Below, piece by piece: positions 42,853 to 50,810 of a stretch of 64,000 bases of DNA. The notes under the pieces were generated by a model. The model had not been told where the DNA came from and did not search any database. It saw nothing but the letters and a program-made list of their open reading frames with translations. A program made the position numbers and the translations under genes. The DNA is from an uncultured Acinetobacter sp. (GTDB lineage Bacteria > Cyanobacteriota > Vampirovibrionia > Gastranaerophilales > Gastranaerophilaceae). Location of the stretch: the NCBI GenBank assembly GCA_947306495.1, contig CAMZGT010000001.1, positions 1 to 64,000 of the forward strand. The letters run 5' to 3'. Each line of letters starts with the position of its first letter. Positions within the stretch are counted from its first letter, which is position 1.

Positions 42853-43829
42853 ATCAAATCATCCTCTTTATAATCTCTATGCGCAGCAGTACCTACAATA
42901 GAGTCCCATTTCATTGGCGAAATTCCTGTTGCAGGACGCTTACAAGTCAAATTATTTTCTGTAAGCAATTCTCCTTTTTTTATATCACATTTTGCAACAA
43001 TTGACTTTCGAGCTATTGAAATATTCTTTTTTTCACTTTCTTGCGGTTCTTTAATTCCGGTTCCGAAAGCTTTTTCTACATTTCTTATTGATAGAACCAT
43101 CTCTTTTAGTTCATTCGGTTCTAAACTTGCTTTATGGTCAGGGCCTTCCATATTTTTATCAATAGTAAAGTGTTTTTCAATAATTTTCGCACCCATAGCA
43201 ACTGCCATTACAGGAATTTCTATACCTTTTGTATGATCAGAATACCCAAAAGGCAAATTGAATTTATCTCTCATTGTTATCATTGCATTCATGTTAACCC
43301 CATCGTAGGGACAAGGATACTCTGTCGTACAATGTAAAAGCGAAACCTTACAATCTTTTAATATGTTTAGTGCATCTTGAATTTCGTCTAATGTTGCCAT
43401 GCCGGTTGATAAAATAACTTCTTTTTTATAAGAATTTATTTTTCTTAAGTAAGGTAAATTGGTTATTTCTCCGCTTGGGACTTTAAAAATCGTCATTAGG
43501 GGTGCCAAAAATTCAATACTTTCAAAATCAAACGGAGTAGACAGAAACATTATACCTTTTTTGTCACAGTAATTTTTTAATTCAACAAAATCATTAAAAC
43601 TGAGTTCAAGTTTTTTCAACATATTTAATTGACTATCACTATTACCTGTATTGTCAACTTGATAGTCAGCTTTTTTAGCATCTTTATTTACCAGATTTTC
43701 AGCCTTAAATGTTTGAAATTTAACGCAATCAACACCTGCTTCACAGGCTTTATCTACGAGTTTTTTTGCTAACTCTAAAGAACCGTTATGATTTACTCCT
43801 GCTTCTGCTATGATAAAAACTTCACCCAT
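42849..43829 (-). CDS. legI: Nonulosonate synthase, LegI/NeuB-like
   Basis: LegI condenses a 2,4-diacetamido-mannose-type sugar with phosphoenolpyruvate to give the nine-carbon acid. The 326-aa protein has the NeuB barrel (IIAEAGVNHNGSLELAKKLV, CVKFQTFKAENL, LHCTTEYPCPYDGVNMNAM, FGYSDHTKGIEIPVMAVAMG, IIEKHFTIDK) and a C-terminal SAF domain (ARKSIVAKCDIKKGELLTEN). It starts a six-gene minus-strand unit (legI, unknown, legG, radical SAM, SGNH, ptmE). An extended -10 (TGGTAAAAT) 6-7 nt before the ATG suggests a leaderless mRNA. Confidence 0.94.
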   Translation of the reverse strand: MGEVFIIAEAGVNHNGSLELAKKLVDKACEAGVDCVKFQTFKAENLVNKDAKKADYQVDNTGNSDSQLNMLKKLELSFNDFVELKNYCDKKGIMFLSTPFDFESIEFLAPLMTIFKVPSGEITNLPYLRKINSYKKEVILSTGMATLDEIQDALNILKDCKVSLLHCTTEYPCPYDGVNMNAMITMRDKFNLPFGYSDHTKGIEIPVMAVAMGAKIIEKHFTIDKNMEGPDHKASLEPNELKEMVLSIRNVEKAFGTGIKEPQESEKKNISIARKSIVAKCDIKKGELLTENNLTCKRPATGISPMKWDSIVGTAAHRDYKEDDLI

Positions 43830-43868
43830 ACGCTTATTTTACCATAAAATTTATGATATAATTCGAAT
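43830..43868. promoter_or_regulatory. Back-to-back leaderless promoters for legI and legH
   Basis: Only 39 bp separate the two divergent ATGs. On plus, TGATATAAT ends 6 nt before the legH ATG; on minus, TGGTAAAAT ends 6 nt before the legI ATG. Both are extended -10 elements with weak -35s, and neither gene has a Shine-Dalgarno sequence. Confidence 0.6.
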
Positions 43869-44447
43869 ATGAAAAATTTAATTCTTATTGGCGGCGGCGG
43901 ACACTGCAAAAGCTGCATAGACGTCGTAGAACAAACTAATGAATATAACATTGTCGGTATTCTTGACTCTCCTGATAAAGTCGGGCAAAAAGTTCTTAAT
44001 TATGAAATAATCGGGACAGATGAAGATATAGCAAAATATGCTGCTAAAGGGTATGAGCTTTTAATAACCATAGGACAATTGCAATCAGCTGATTTAAGAA
44101 AAAATATTTATAAAAAAGTAAAAAACTCAGGCGGTAAATTTGCAACAATAATTTCACCACTTGCATATGTTTCTAAACATTCAAGAATCGGTGAAGGAAC
44201 AATTGTTATGCATGGAGCTATAATAAACGCAGAAGTAGAGATAGGTTCTAATTGTATTATTAACACAAAAGCATTAATAGAGCATGACTGCCGAATTGAA
44301 AACAACTGCCATATAGCTGTAGGTGCAGTTCTTGCCGGCGGAGTTACCATAGAAAAGGACAGTTTTATAGGGGCAAACGCAACAATAGTTCAATATTTGC
44401 ATTTACCCCCTAAAACTTTTGTTAAAGCATCTAGTCTTGTAAAGTAA
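43869..44447 (+). CDS. legH: NeuD/PglD-type sugar acetyltransferase, likely LegH
   Basis: This 192-aa protein has an N-terminal Rossmann-like sugar-binding domain (LILIGGGGHCKSCIDVVEQT) and a left-handed beta-helix (SRIGEGTIVMHGAIINAEVE, VAVGAVLAGGVTIEKD with the catalytic His in ALIEHDCRIE). PglD, NeuD and LegH share this fold. In the legionaminate route LegH N-acetylates the 4-amino group made by LegC. It is divergent from legI and ends 1 bp before the amidotransferase stop. Confidence 0.88.
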   Translation: MKNLILIGGGGHCKSCIDVVEQTNEYNIVGILDSPDKVGQKVLNYEIIGTDEDIAKYAAKGYELLITIGQLQSADLRKNIYKKVKNSGGKFATIISPLAYVSKHSRIGEGTIVMHGAIINAEVEIGSNCIINTKALIEHDCRIENNCHIAVGAVLAGGVTIEKDSFIGANATIVQYLHLPPKTFVKASSLVK

Positions 44448-44448
44448 C

Positions 44449-45597
44449 CTATTTGCTTAAAACGAGCTCTTTAGAGTTTGATGTTATCGGGTTTTTGTGT
44501 ACCCATTTACCATGTTCGTTTTTCTTGAAGTAGTCAGGATTATAGAATTTATCGACAACAGCCCAAAATTCTTCTTTTGTGTATCCGCAGAATTCACAAA
44601 AATCACGAACGCATAACGGGTCTAAAAATGCATCATGGCGATTTACAAGTTCTATTGCTTCATCCCTTGAAATCATTCCGTAACGTACCATTCTTGCTGC
44701 ATAGTCCGTAGCAAATTGATGACCGAATTTCGGATATTTCATCCAAGAGTGAACAAGGTATGCTCTGGAATCTATTTGGTCGAAATCTTCAACGTGATGA
44801 GCTCTCCTCCATTCATCAGATATATCTTTAAATCCGTTTTCTTTTGCTATTTTGAGATTTTCGAAACTATTCCAAGGTATATAATAAGATAAATATATCG
44901 GATTGATTTTATCCAAATCATTATCACTCAATGCATTTGTTAAGTACAAGTCTTGTGCGCTTACCCCTGCATTGTCAATAAGCTCATTCATATTCATATC
45001 GCATGCAACACCGTTTTTTAGAATGCCTCTTGCTGAATAAGTATCATAAGCATCAGAACCTCCGTATTCATAGCTTACGTTTTCACCGTATACCAACAAC
45101 GATGTGTTAAATTTTAGAGCCATCATAAGCGGATAAGTATATATAAGCCTATCAATATACCAAGTCGGTTTTCCGTATTTTTCAAAACAATACCTCATGA
45201 GTTTTTTCTGAGCTTTTATATTTGGTTTTAAGCTTATAAGTTCACAGCCGAAAGCTTCCGAGATATTTTTAATATTATGCAGACCTGCATTTGTCATCGG
45301 GAAATTATCTTCTACAGTAAATAAAATAGGATTCATGCCAAGCTTATTCTTCATTAAATCAACTTGATAATGCGAATCTTTGCCGCCTGATACCGCAATT
45401 GCGCAATCCCAAGTATTCTTGCCGTTCATGCCTCTGTATTTATCGCAAATTGCCTCTAATTCTTTATAACGTTTTTTCCAATCAATATTTTTTCTGTTTT
45501 CATAACTACGACAAGCAGAACAAATTCCTTCTTCATCAAAACTTATACCTGGTCGTGTACTAGGCATAACACATTTTTTACAATATTTAATTTCCAT
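44449..45597 (-). CDS. N-acetyl sugar amidotransferase (PseA/PtmG-like)
   Basis: ATG at 45597 has GGAG 7 nt upstream (382 aa); the longer start at 45651 has none. It has a zinc-binding N-terminus (YCKKCVMPSTRPGISF...CSAC, Cys6, 9, 26, 29), then an ATP pyrophosphatase PP-loop AVSGGKDSHYQ (about 68-78). PseA/WbpG-like enzymes convert an acetamido group into an acetamidino group on pseudaminate or legionaminate. The presence here suggests that the island can make an amidino derivative of its nonulosonate. Confidence 0.9.
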   Translation of the reverse strand: MEIKYCKKCVMPSTRPGISFDEEGICSACRSYENRKNIDWKKRYKELEAICDKYRGMNGKNTWDCAIAVSGGKDSHYQVDLMKNKLGMNPILFTVEDNFPMTNAGLHNIKNISEAFGCELISLKPNIKAQKKLMRYCFEKYGKPTWYIDRLIYTYPLMMALKFNTSLLVYGENVSYEYGGSDAYDTYSARGILKNGVACDMNMNELIDNAGVSAQDLYLTNALSDNDLDKINPIYLSYYIPWNSFENLKIAKENGFKDISDEWRRAHHVEDFDQIDSRAYLVHSWMKYPKFGHQFATDYAARMVRYGMISRDEAIELVNRHDAFLDPLCVRDFCEFCGYTKEEFWAVVDKFYNPDYFKKNEHGKWVHKNPITSNSKELVLSK

Positions 45598-45707
45598 TTT
45601 TGACTCCAACTTTTCATAAATATTATACATAAAACAAGAACGATAATTCAAGTTTTATGAAGTATTGTGCGTAACATTTTATACAAAGTCTTGATACAAT
45701 AAGCTAC

Positions 45708-45935
45708 ATGGACAAGTTTCAAATAATAAAGGAATTTGCATCAAATATTCGTGCAGAGAGAGCCAGAAAGAGGTTTTCTCAAGAATATTTGGCCGAGAAA
45801 GCCGAAATTTCTACTGAATACTTAAACAAAATTGAGCGTGAAAAATATAACCCTTCGATAACTGTCGCCGTTAATCTTGCTATTGCTCTAGGTATAGATT
45901 TGGAAACGCTGATTCCATTAAATAAACTTAAATAA
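45708..45935 (+). CDS. Stand-alone XRE-family regulator (75 aa)
   Basis: The protein is just one helix-turn-helix domain (IRAERARKRFSQEYLAEKAE, then STEYLNKIEREKYNPS). The extended -10 TGATACAAT ends 7 nt before ATG, with GTAACA as a weak -35, and no Shine-Dalgarno sequence, so it should be leaderless. Its last 8 bp overlap the 3' end of legC on the other strand. It is close in size and design to the 59932 protein. Confidence 0.85.
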   Translation: MDKFQIIKEFASNIRAERARKRFSQEYLAEKAEISTEYLNKIEREKYNPSITVAVNLAIALGIDLETLIPLNKLK

Positions 45936-47043
45936 CTCTTACACCGCTAGGTATATTAACCAAACGTTCTTCAATCCATTTTGCATTTGATAAATCTCCA
46001 TGCTCACAATTTTTGAACATCTCTAATTCATTCATCAAACACCAAGCAGGACGGGTCATAACACCGTTATCATTGGTATATGTTAAAAATTCGTCACGCT
46101 GTGCTCTGTTGTCTAACAAAATAGCTTGAAGCCAAAAATTAGACTTAGCGAATTCAGGTTCATCCACAAACCTTTCCCCGAAGAACTCTCTGTAAATAGC
46201 GGCAAGTTCCCTTTTATTAGCCAAAAACCGCTCTAACTTTGAGAATTGTGCCAAGCCGAGAGAAGCGTTGAGATTAGGCATTCTGTAATTATATCCGCTT
46301 TCCGAATGTCTAAATTCCCATCTGTGTGGAATTTTAGCCTGAGTTGTAAGATGTTTTGCATAATCCGCAAGTTTTTCATCATTAAATAAAAGCATACCGC
46401 CGCCACCGGTTGTAATAATTTTATTTCCGTTAAAACTTATCGCAGAGCCCTCTGCCCAATTGCCGGTATGCTTACCTTTATAAAAACTGCCTAAACTTTC
46501 TGCACAGTCTTCAACAAGAGCAACACCGTATTTATCACAAACGGTTTTTATTTCGTCAATTCTGCACGGATGGCCGAATGTATGCATAGGAACAACTGCC
46601 TTAATATCCTGATGTTCTTTTAAATAATCATTAAGCTTTTTAGGACTAAGTCCCATTGTATCTTTGTCTACATCAACAAACACCGGTTCAGCGTTACAGT
46701 ATTTTATTGCATTAGCGGTTGCAATAAACGTCAAAGGCTGCGTAATAACTTTATCGCCTTCTTTTACACCATTTAATTTAAGAGCTAAATGCAGAGCATT
46801 CGTACCGTTAACACAAGCCACAGCTCTTTTTACTCCGCAAAATTTTGCTATGCTTTCTTCGAAAGCCGTGACATTCTTGCCTACGCTTGATACAAAAGTA
46901 GAATCAATGCATTCACAAACCATTTCTTTTTCTTTTTCATCAAAACAAGGCGGATGAAGCGGCACGTATTCATCCGTATTAAATACTCCTTTTATAAAGT
47001 TTACGGTTTCTTTAAAATCAATATCTGTCTTTGTTTTAAACAT
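45928..47043 (-). CDS. legC: LegC-like PLP aminotransferase
   Basis: LegC adds an amino group at C4 of the 4-keto-6-deoxy NDP-sugar made by LegB. The 371-aa protein belongs to the DegT/DnrJ/EryC1 class: VNGTNALHLALKL, ITQPLTFIATANAI, EDCAESLGSFYKG and the PLP-lysine segment SFNGNKIITTGGGG. The last 130 residues hold the sugar-binding part (NLNASLGLAQFSKLE). It overlaps legB by 8 bp, so the two are translationally coupled. Confidence 0.93.
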   Translation of the reverse strand: MFKTKTDIDFKETVNFIKGVFNTDEYVPLHPPCFDEKEKEMVCECIDSTFVSSVGKNVTAFEESIAKFCGVKRAVACVNGTNALHLALKLNGVKEGDKVITQPLTFIATANAIKYCNAEPVFVDVDKDTMGLSPKKLNDYLKEHQDIKAVVPMHTFGHPCRIDEIKTVCDKYGVALVEDCAESLGSFYKGKHTGNWAEGSAISFNGNKIITTGGGGMLLFNDEKLADYAKHLTTQAKIPHRWEFRHSESGYNYRMPNLNASLGLAQFSKLERFLANKRELAAIYREFFGERFVDEPEFAKSNFWLQAILLDNRAQRDEFLTYTNDNGVMTRPAWCLMNELEMFKNCEHGDLSNAKWIEERLVNIPSGVRVI

Positions 47044-48025
47044 TATATATATCTGCCTTATATTTCTTCAAATTTTCCGGATTAGAGAACCAACTTACGG
47101 TTTCTTCCAAGCCTTTTCTGATGTCATATTGCGGTTTGAATCCTGTTAACTCTTTAATCTTTGAGTTATCACACCACAGACGGTTTACTTCGGAATTCTT
47201 TGGTCGAATTCTTTGCTCATCTGTTACAAACTCTACATCGCTGTTCATAATATCTTTAATCAGATTTAAAGTATCTTTCATAGATATTTCGTAATTGGAA
47301 CCAATATTTATTTCTTGACCGTCTGTGTTGGCACAATTTGAAATCGCCACAAAACCCGAACAAGTATCTTTTACATAATTAAAATCTCTTGTAGGAGTTA
47401 AATCTCCCAATTTAATTTCCTTTTTGCCTGATGCGATTTGAGTAATAATAGTCGGGATAATTGCTCTTGCGGATTGTCTTGGACCGTATGTATTAAACGG
47501 TCTTGCTATGGTTACAGGCAGTTCAAATGCATTATAAAAGCTTTTTGCAATAGCGTCCGCACCTATTTTTGTTGCAGAATAAGGTGATTGTGGCTGCTTA
47601 GGGTGATTTTCATCTATCGGAACATATTTTGCTGTGCCATACACTTCTGACGTCGAGGTAACGATTACTTTTGAAACATCATTATCTATTGCTGCCTGAC
47701 ATATGTTAAGCGTTCCTTTAATGTTTGTGTCAATGTAACTTTCAGGTGCTATATATGAATAAGGTATAGCAATAAGTGCCGCAAGGTGGAAAATAGTATC
47801 CACACCCTTTGTAATATGGCGCATATAAGCACTGTCCCTTACATCTCCACATAGGATTTCTATTTCGTTTTTACAATCAACATCTTCCAACCAACCCCAG
47901 TTGTTAAAAGAGTTGTACTGCGAAAGAGCTTTTACCTTAGCTCCTTCTTTTACTAATCTTTCCGTTAAATGCGAGCCAATAAATCCGTCAGCACCCGTTA
48001 CTAAAACTGTTTTATTTTTTAACAT
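47036..48025 (-). CDS. legB: LegB-like NDP-sugar 4,6-dehydratase
   Basis: This 329-aa extended SDR has TGADGFIGSHLTERLV (NAD loop), the TSTSEVYGTAKYVPIDENHP segment with catalytic residues and the PYSATK Tyr-Lys pair, and RPFNTYGPRQS. LegB removes water to form the 4-keto-6-deoxy intermediate; with a PtmE-like partner the substrate is probably GDP-GlcNAc. GGGAG stands 6 nt before ATG, and the promoter TTTACA-17-TATAAT lies about 40 bp upstream. It begins the legB-legC unit. Confidence 0.94.
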   Translation of the reverse strand: MLKNKTVLVTGADGFIGSHLTERLVKEGAKVKALSQYNSFNNWGWLEDVDCKNEIEILCGDVRDSAYMRHITKGVDTIFHLAALIAIPYSYIAPESYIDTNIKGTLNICQAAIDNDVSKVIVTSTSEVYGTAKYVPIDENHPKQPQSPYSATKIGADAIAKSFYNAFELPVTIARPFNTYGPRQSARAIIPTIITQIASGKKEIKLGDLTPTRDFNYVKDTCSGFVAISNCANTDGQEINIGSNYEISMKDTLNLIKDIMNSDVEFVTDEQRIRPKNSEVNRLWCDNSKIKELTGFKPQYDIRKGLEETVSWFSNPENLKKYKADIYNV

Positions 48026-48061
48026 TTAATACTCCCTTAAGCACAAATACGCTTTTATAAC

Positions 48062-48090
48062 ATTATATATTGGAAAAATGATAATGTAAA
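48062..48090 (-). promoter_or_regulatory. Promoter of legB-legC
   Basis: TTTACA (48085-48090), 17 bp, TATAAT (48062-48067) on the minus strand. Start near 48055; about 30 nt of leader. Confidence 0.75.
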
Positions 48091-48103
48091 TTAATGTAGT
48101 TTA

Positions 48104-48132
48104 TTGAAACAAATTTGTTTGTATTGTATAAC
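48104..48132 (+). promoter_or_regulatory. Ferritin promoter with a 14-bp palindrome
   Basis: TTGAAA (48104-48109), 17 bp, TATAAC (48127-48132). A perfect palindrome, AAACAAATTTGTTT (48107-48120), lies across the -35 and spacer and could be an operator for an iron or redox regulator (inference). It is back to back with the legB promoter, 14 bp apart. Confidence 0.65.
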
Positions 48133-48154
48133 AGAGAGAAAGGAGGCTGAATTT

Positions 48155-48664
48155 ATGATAGATAAGAAGTTAGAAGAAGCGTTTAACGACCAAATCAACA
48201 AGGAATTATATTCTGAGTACTTATATTTGGCTATGAAAGTAAAATTTATGGAATGGAATTTGCAAGGTTTTGTAAATTGGTTTGATGTTCAGGTTCAAGA
48301 AGAACACGCTCATGGTATGGGCATGTTTAACTACTTGGATGAAAGAGGCGGAAATATTGACTTAAGAGCAATCGAAAGACCTGAAGTCAAAGGTAATACA
48401 CCTCTTGAAATCTTTGAACACGTTCTTGAACATGAGCAATATGTAACTTCAAGAATTAATCACCTTGCGGATGTTGCGGAAGAAGTAAAAGACAGAGCTG
48501 CATTACATCTACTCGATTGGTATATTAAAGAACAAGTTGAAGAAGAAGCAAATGTCGGAGGTCTTTTGGCAACTTTAAGACTAATTGGCGATGACAAAAA
48601 AGCTTTGTTAATTCTTGATAAAGACTTGGCTGCAAGAACTTTTGTTCAACCTGTTATCGGTTAA
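48155..48664 (+). CDS. ftnA: Bacterial non-haem ferritin
   Basis: Starting at ATG 48155 (GGAGG 8 nt upstream) the protein is 169 aa, the normal size. It forms a 24-mer that oxidises and stores iron. Ferroxidase ligands are visible on the four helices: the first glutamate in NKELYSEYLYLAMKV, the VQEEHAHGMGMFNYL pair, HVLEHEQYVTSRI and IKEQVEEEANVGGLL. No haem-binding methionine pattern of bacterioferritin is seen. It is probably monocistronic. Confidence 0.96.
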   Translation: MIDKKLEEAFNDQINKELYSEYLYLAMKVKFMEWNLQGFVNWFDVQVQEEHAHGMGMFNYLDERGGNIDLRAIERPEVKGNTPLEIFEHVLEHEQYVTSRINHLADVAEEVKDRAALHLLDWYIKEQVEEEANVGGLLATLRLIGDDKKALLILDKDLAARTFVQPVIG

Positions 48665-48755
48665 TTTATTATTAGCAGCGCAGGTATAAAAAATTAAACC
48701 ATCCGGTAATGATTTTTGTATAGAAACTTTTACAATACAGTAAAAGGAGGTACAT

Positions 48756-49097
48756 ATGAATTTACTTATCAGATGGTTTTTATTTGCGTTGGTAATAATG
48801 CTTATCGGATGGATTCTTCCGGGGATATCGGTTTCAGGTATAGTTAGTGCTCTTATAGTAACAGTTGTAATAGCTCTTATTAATATCTTTATCCGTCCGC
48901 TTGTTGAGTTTATTGCTCTTCCGATAAACTTTTTAACATTGGGATTATTCGGCTTGGTGATAAACGCTTTGTTGTTTATGCTTGCAGGATTTTTCGTTCC
49001 GGGGATAGAGATAGCTAATTTTTGGTGGGCGCTCTTGGGCTCGCTGATTTTATCACTATTCACAGGCGGAATCGATTCAATCACAGATACGAAATAA
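48756..49097 (+). CDS. Four-helix membrane protein, YvlD/phage holin IV-like
   Basis: This 113-aa protein has four hydrophobic helices, with the conserved RWFLFALVIMLIGWILPGIS and LINIFIRPLVEFIALPINFLT pattern of the YvlD (mycobacterial 4-TM holin superfamily) group. It has GGAGG 7 nt before ATG. The function is uncertain; some homologues are linked to envelope stress. It converges with the pilin-S74 gene, 23 bp apart. Confidence 0.85.
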   Translation: MNLLIRWFLFALVIMLIGWILPGISVSGIVSALIVTVVIALINIFIRPLVEFIALPINFLTLGLFGLVINALLFMLAGFFVPGIEIANFWWALLGSLILSLFTGGIDSITDTK

Positions 49098-49120
49098 AGG
49101 AATATGGGTAAATATAAAAG

Positions 49121-50593
49121 CTATTTTTCAAGTTTTTCGAGGCGTTTTGTCAACTCTTTGATTGTTTTTTGTTGAACATCAATGGCTTTTTGCTGTGCCT
49201 CAATTGCTTTTTGTTGCGCTTTTATAGTTTCTTGTTGTGAATTTACGGTTTGTTCAAGTTGTTGAGTCTTGTCAAAATATGATTTTACTTGGTTGGCAAG
49301 CTCAGCAACCTTTGTATCAAGTTCTTTTACTGCATTTATTACAGCGTAAAACATTTCATCCCAACGAATTCTTAAATACCCGTCTTCACCTGCCCAAACG
49401 GAATCAGGAAAAACTTTTTGCAAATCTTGCGCTATAACACCGACTTGAGGTTTCTTTGCTTCGTCTTTTTTGAATGTGTAATGGAAGAAATCAAGCTTCT
49501 TGAGCTGCTCTAACCCTGCTGTGTACTTCTCCCCGACGTTTTTCAAACGTCGGTCGGAAGAGCCAAATGTTCTTCCCTGTGTCCCTTGATCGAATGTACG
49601 TCCACCTCCGGGAGAACTGCTACCTGAATTTTCACTGTTAGTGACATTACTCTCTGTGTATTTGTCACCTAGACCATGTTCGGAGTGATTATCATATTTT
49701 AATCCGTGATCAGAAGTATCATGTATATCTCCATAACCATTTATACATCGCAACCATAAAGAGTTTTGTCCGCTATTATTAATCCCCAAATATGTTTTTT
49801 TCCCTACAACTAAATTCCCTGGAATAAATACTGTACTATCATTACCACCTATTACAATTTGATTGTCAGCAGAAGCTTTTACTCGTGAACCGATTGCGAC
49901 AGAGTTTTCACCTTCTGCCTCTGCACCTGAACCGATTGCTATAGCATATTTTGATAGTGCCCTTGCTCCATTTGTTTGTGTATCCGGGGAACCAATAGCT
50001 ATCGCTTTAATTCCTGTTGCCTCTGCACATGAACCGATTGCTATTGAACCATCTTTAGGATCTCCTGTACCAACAGCTACTGCACTGTCTCCTATAATTA
50101 CATTAGCATGTCCTGTATTCTGAGCATTATTACCTATAACAACAGAATTATGAGATGTATCACGTAATATTTGATCTAATCCGATTGCCAAAATTCCAGC
50201 GTCAATTGAACCGTTGGCGGATCCGATTTGAATAGTATTATCATCATCCCCAATTGCAAACCTGGCTTTATATTGACCACCATTAGAAAACACTATTGCC
50301 GGAATATCAAAGTTTTGCATAGGAGTATCTATTATTAACCTCGGGTGTTGTGTACCTAAACCGCTTATTTCAGTACTTCCAATTATAGCACTGGAATTAT
50401 TACTACCAACCAGATTATACGCTATGCTGTTGCCTGCTAATCCTGTGAAAACCCACGGACTGTCATTAGTACCCGAATTTCGCATCATTTTTTTGGTTAT
50501 CATCGGTGCGCTTGCTGCAGCTATAATTGCCACTATCAACAGCACTATCATCAATTCCATCAATGAAAATGCACTCTTAAATTCGGGTTTCAT
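49121..50593 (-). CDS. Chimeric prepilin / YadA-head / S74 tail-spike chaperone protein
   Basis: This 490-aa protein joins three parts. (1) Residues 1-30 form a class III prepilin signal, FKSA then FSLMELMIVLLIVAIIAA, with Phe at +1 and Glu at +5 after A8. (2) Residues ~120-255 carry about seven YadA-type head repeats (for example GSIAIGSCAEATGIKAIAIG, ENSVAIGSRVKAS). (3) Residues ~341-425 are a Peptidase_S74 intramolecular chaperone of phage tail spikes, with SDRRLK (Ser346/Lys351 dyad) and VGVIAQDLQKVFPDSVWAGE. A coiled coil follows (425-490), with three tandem heptad-like QQKAI units. This predicts a trimeric, self-cleaving adhesin anchored like a pseudopilin. GAGGAA and a promoter lie upstream. 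I know of no characterised protein with this order. Confidence 0.85.
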   Translation of the reverse strand: MKPEFKSAFSLMELMIVLLIVAIIAAASAPMITKKMMRNSGTNDSPWVFTGLAGNSIAYNLVGSNNSSAIIGSTEISGLGTQHPRLIIDTPMQNFDIPAIVFSNGGQYKARFAIGDDDNTIQIGSANGSIDAGILAIGLDQILRDTSHNSVVIGNNAQNTGHANVIIGDSAVAVGTGDPKDGSIAIGSCAEATGIKAIAIGSPDTQTNGARALSKYAIAIGSGAEAEGENSVAIGSRVKASADNQIVIGGNDSTVFIPGNLVVGKKTYLGINNSGQNSLWLRCINGYGDIHDTSDHGLKYDNHSEHGLGDKYTESNVTNSENSGSSSPGGGRTFDQGTQGRTFGSSDRRLKNVGEKYTAGLEQLKKLDFFHYTFKKDEAKKPQVGVIAQDLQKVFPDSVWAGEDGYLRIRWDEMFYAVINAVKELDTKVAELANQVKSYFDKTQQLEQTVNSQQETIKAQQKAIEAQQKAIDVQQKTIKELTKRLEKLEK

Positions 50594-50679
50594 ATGTATT
50601 CCTCGCTATTATTTTATTCAACTCAGGATAAATGCAAAAACATGCTCTCACCCAATTATTACATTTAGCCTCATCTACC

Positions 50680-50708
50680 ATGATAGCATATGTAAGAAGG
50701 TTTGTGAA
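50680..50708 (-). promoter_or_regulatory. Promoter of the pilin-S74 gene
   Basis: TTCACA (50703-50708), 17 bp, TATCAT (50680-50685) on the minus strand, with an extended TGC before the -10. The leader is about 80 nt. Confidence 0.6.
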
Positions 50709-50752
50709 GTGTTAAAGAAATTTTAAATATCCGCCCTAAGTGGTGAATATGA

Positions 50753-50794
50753 CTAAAAACGAGGCAAACACAAGATTGTGTTTGCCTCGTCATT
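50753..50794 (-). terminator. Terminator of nifJ
   Basis: ACGAGGCAAACACAA pairs with its complement 2 nt away (50759-50773 with 50776-50790) and is followed by TTTTT on the minus strand, 20 bp after the nifJ stop. Confidence 0.9.
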
Positions 50795-50810
50795 TATACC
50801 TTTCTTCTTA

